This document shows, in pieces, positions 62,879 to 64,000 of a DNA stretch of 64,000 nt. This stretch comes from Flavobacteriaceae bacterium. GTDB lineage: Bacteria; Bacteroidota; Bacteroidia; Flavobacteriales; Flavobacteriaceae. The translations under genes and the position numbers were made by a program. Numbering within the stretch: position 1 is the first letter of the stretch; each line of letters opens with the position of its first letter. Location: the NCBI GenBank assembly GCA_018402135.1, contig JAGYJF010000005.1, positions 62,001 to 126,000 on the forward strand. The letters run 5' to 3'. The notes beneath the pieces are model-generated. The model saw only the letters and a program-made list of their open reading frames with translations. It was not told the origin of the DNA and made no database searches.

Positions 62879-64000
62879 ATGTTACTTAGAAAAATATTAC
62901 TATCTATTCTTGGCATTGCCTTTATTATTGGGGCTGTTTTATTCGCCAAGTATTTAATTGCAAATAAAAACAAACCAAAACCACAATTTGAGAAAGTTGT
63001 AAAAACGGTTTTCACCGATACTGTTCAAAATGGTGATGTGCAAATTGTGATTCCTGCAAACGGAAATTTAGTAGCCAAAAGAAGACTTGAATTATTTGCT
63101 GAAGTACAAGGCCTATTTAAATTAGGCAGAAAGGAATTTAAACCTGGACAAATTTTTAATCAAGGTGAAACGCTCATTAGTATTGACGCAGATGAGTATT
63201 ATGCTTCCGTTCAAGCCTCAAAAAGTAATTTATATAACGATATTGCTGCTATTATGCCCGATTTAAGATTGGATTTTCCTGATGTGTATCAAAAATGGCA
63301 AAGCTACTTGAGTGGTTTTAATTTAGATAAAACCACTCCTAAACTTCCTGAAATGACCTCGGAAAAGGAAAATTATTTCATTACAGGTCGTGGTATCGTT
63401 ACCAGTTATTACAACGTAAAAAACCTCGAGCAGCGCTTGGTAAAATACCGAATAGTAGCACCATTCAAAGGTGTGTTAACAGAAGCCTTAGTAACCGAAG
63501 GCACTTTAATTAGAAGTGGTCAGAAATTAGGAGAATTTATAGATCCGACGGTTTACGAAATGCAAGTAGCAGTGTCTAAAACCTATGCCAATTTATTAGA
63601 AGTAGGTAAGGAAGTTAAATTAAACACTCTAGACAAAACCAAATCTTATTCGGGATTTGTGTCAAGAGTTAACGGTAGTATCGATGCAGCAACCCAAACC
63701 ATAACCGCATTTATTGAGGTTAAGCATTCAGATTTAAAGGAAGGCATGTATCTAGAAGCTAATTTAGACGCTAAAACGGAACCGAATGCCATAGAAATCC
63801 CAAGATCTTTACTATTAGAATCTAACGAAATATTCGTGATACGAGATAGTATACTCGACTTAATTCCTGTAAAACCCGTACATTTTTCCGAGACAACAGT
63901 GGTTTTAAAGGAGGTTGAGAATGGCACAATTATTCTTAAAAGACAAGTGCCAGGTGCGTATGCAGGAATGTTGGTTAAACCAGCTTTATCCAACCAAAAC
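62879..64000 (+). CDS. Efflux membrane-fusion protein (HlyD/RND adaptor), 3' end beyond window
   Basis: Open to the last base (374 codons) and not in the ORF track because it has no stop in the window. The N-terminal membrane helix is LLRKILLSILGIAFIIGAVLF. The lipoyl/barrel pattern follows: IPANGNLVAKRRLELFAEVQG, SIDADEYYASVQASKSNLYND, then RIVAPFKGVLTEALVTEGT and GKEVKLNTLDKTKSYSGFVSRV. This is a periplasmic adaptor of an RND-type efflux pump; an inner-membrane pump gene probably follows off the right edge. It is 70 bases after the ABC-F gene. Confidence 0.9.
   Translation, partial: MLLRKILLSILGIAFIIGAVLFAKYLIANKNKPKPQFEKVVKTVFTDTVQNGDVQIVIPANGNLVAKRRLELFAEVQGLFKLGRKEFKPGQIFNQGETLISIDADEYYASVQASKSNLYNDIAAIMPDLRLDFPDVYQKWQSYLSGFNLDKTTPKLPEMTSEKENYFITGRGIVTSYYNVKNLEQRLVKYRIVAPFKGVLTEALVTEGTLIRSGQKLGEFIDPTVYEMQVAVSKTYANLLEVGKEVKLNTLDKTKSYSGFVSRVNGSIDAATQTITAFIEVKHSDLKEGMYLEANLDAKTEPNAIEIPRSLLLESNEIFVIRDSILDLIPVKPVHFSETTVVLKEVENGTIILKRQVPGAYAGMLVKPALSNQN

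Noticed and set aside
63646-63993. 115-aa minus-strand ORF at the right edge
   Set aside because: Lies fully inside the open frame of the efflux adaptor, which has clear family motifs.

Overview
This 64-kb window looks like a chromosomal segment of a marine-type member of the Flavobacteriaceae (Bacteroidota). The evidence is the gldKLMN locus of gliding and type IX secretion, an exosortase F pair that is typical of the family, LptE, MiaB, GroESL and RodA-MreBCD in flavobacterial gene orders, low GC, weak Shine-Dalgarno sequences, and many starts preceded by the Bacteroidota promoter (TTTG or TTG, about 19-21 bases, then TAnnTTTG). I saw no rRNA, tRNA, CRISPR array, transposase or integrase.

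Layout. 0.1-20 kb: kynurenine-branch genes kmo and kynU; a lipoprotein; a methyltransferase; msrA; a coiled-coil protein whose zinc ribbon has lost its cysteines, beside nif3; lpxK; a TPR hybrid histidine kinase; gap; lipA; a run of glycosyltransferase, ECF sigma factor and unusual NRAMP-like transporter; aqpZ; a second ECF sigma factor with its anti-sigma factor; and murB with an aminotransferase. 20-34 kb: a retropepsin-like PDZ protein, a DUF1573 protein, valS, the cell-shape operon mreB-mreC-mreD-mrdA-rodA with purH upstream, a MacB-like permease without an ATPase, and a GAF protein related to free methionine sulfoxide reductase.

33.9-42.6 kb is the accessory-rich part. It holds exosortase F and its partner, then a metal (probably copper) module: a Cys-rich small protein, a TonB receptor with an N-terminal AACCNLSESFETN motif, and a periplasmic HMA protein. 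A DUF6438 gene follows, then a structured, attC-like inverted repeat that abuts a decayed HMA/MauE-type membrane gene. I read that pseudogene as the lost last member of the metal module. Next are a D-cysteine desulfhydrase-family enzyme, a DUF2784 protein, and a roughly 1.7-kb island. The island carries one orphan gene, direct repeats on both sides, and at its far end a second, truncated copy of a GroEL C-terminal tail with its own terminator.

42.6-64 kb is again core: groESL, secG, a TPR protein, lptE, a sigma-54-type activator, an Asn-rich lipoprotein, miaB, topA, an arginase-fold protein lacking the metal ligands, gldK-gldL-gldM-gldN, an FAD oxidoreductase, a DUF983 protein, an ABC-F ATPase, and a membrane-fusion protein that runs off the right edge and is missing from the ORF track.

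The most unusual signals are the two rearranged spots (38.0-39.3 kb and 40.8-42.6 kb), exosortase F with no visible substrate, two conserved-looking proteins that have lost their metal sites, and TGACA/TGTCA inverted repeats overlapping the -33 elements of the groES and miaB promoters.
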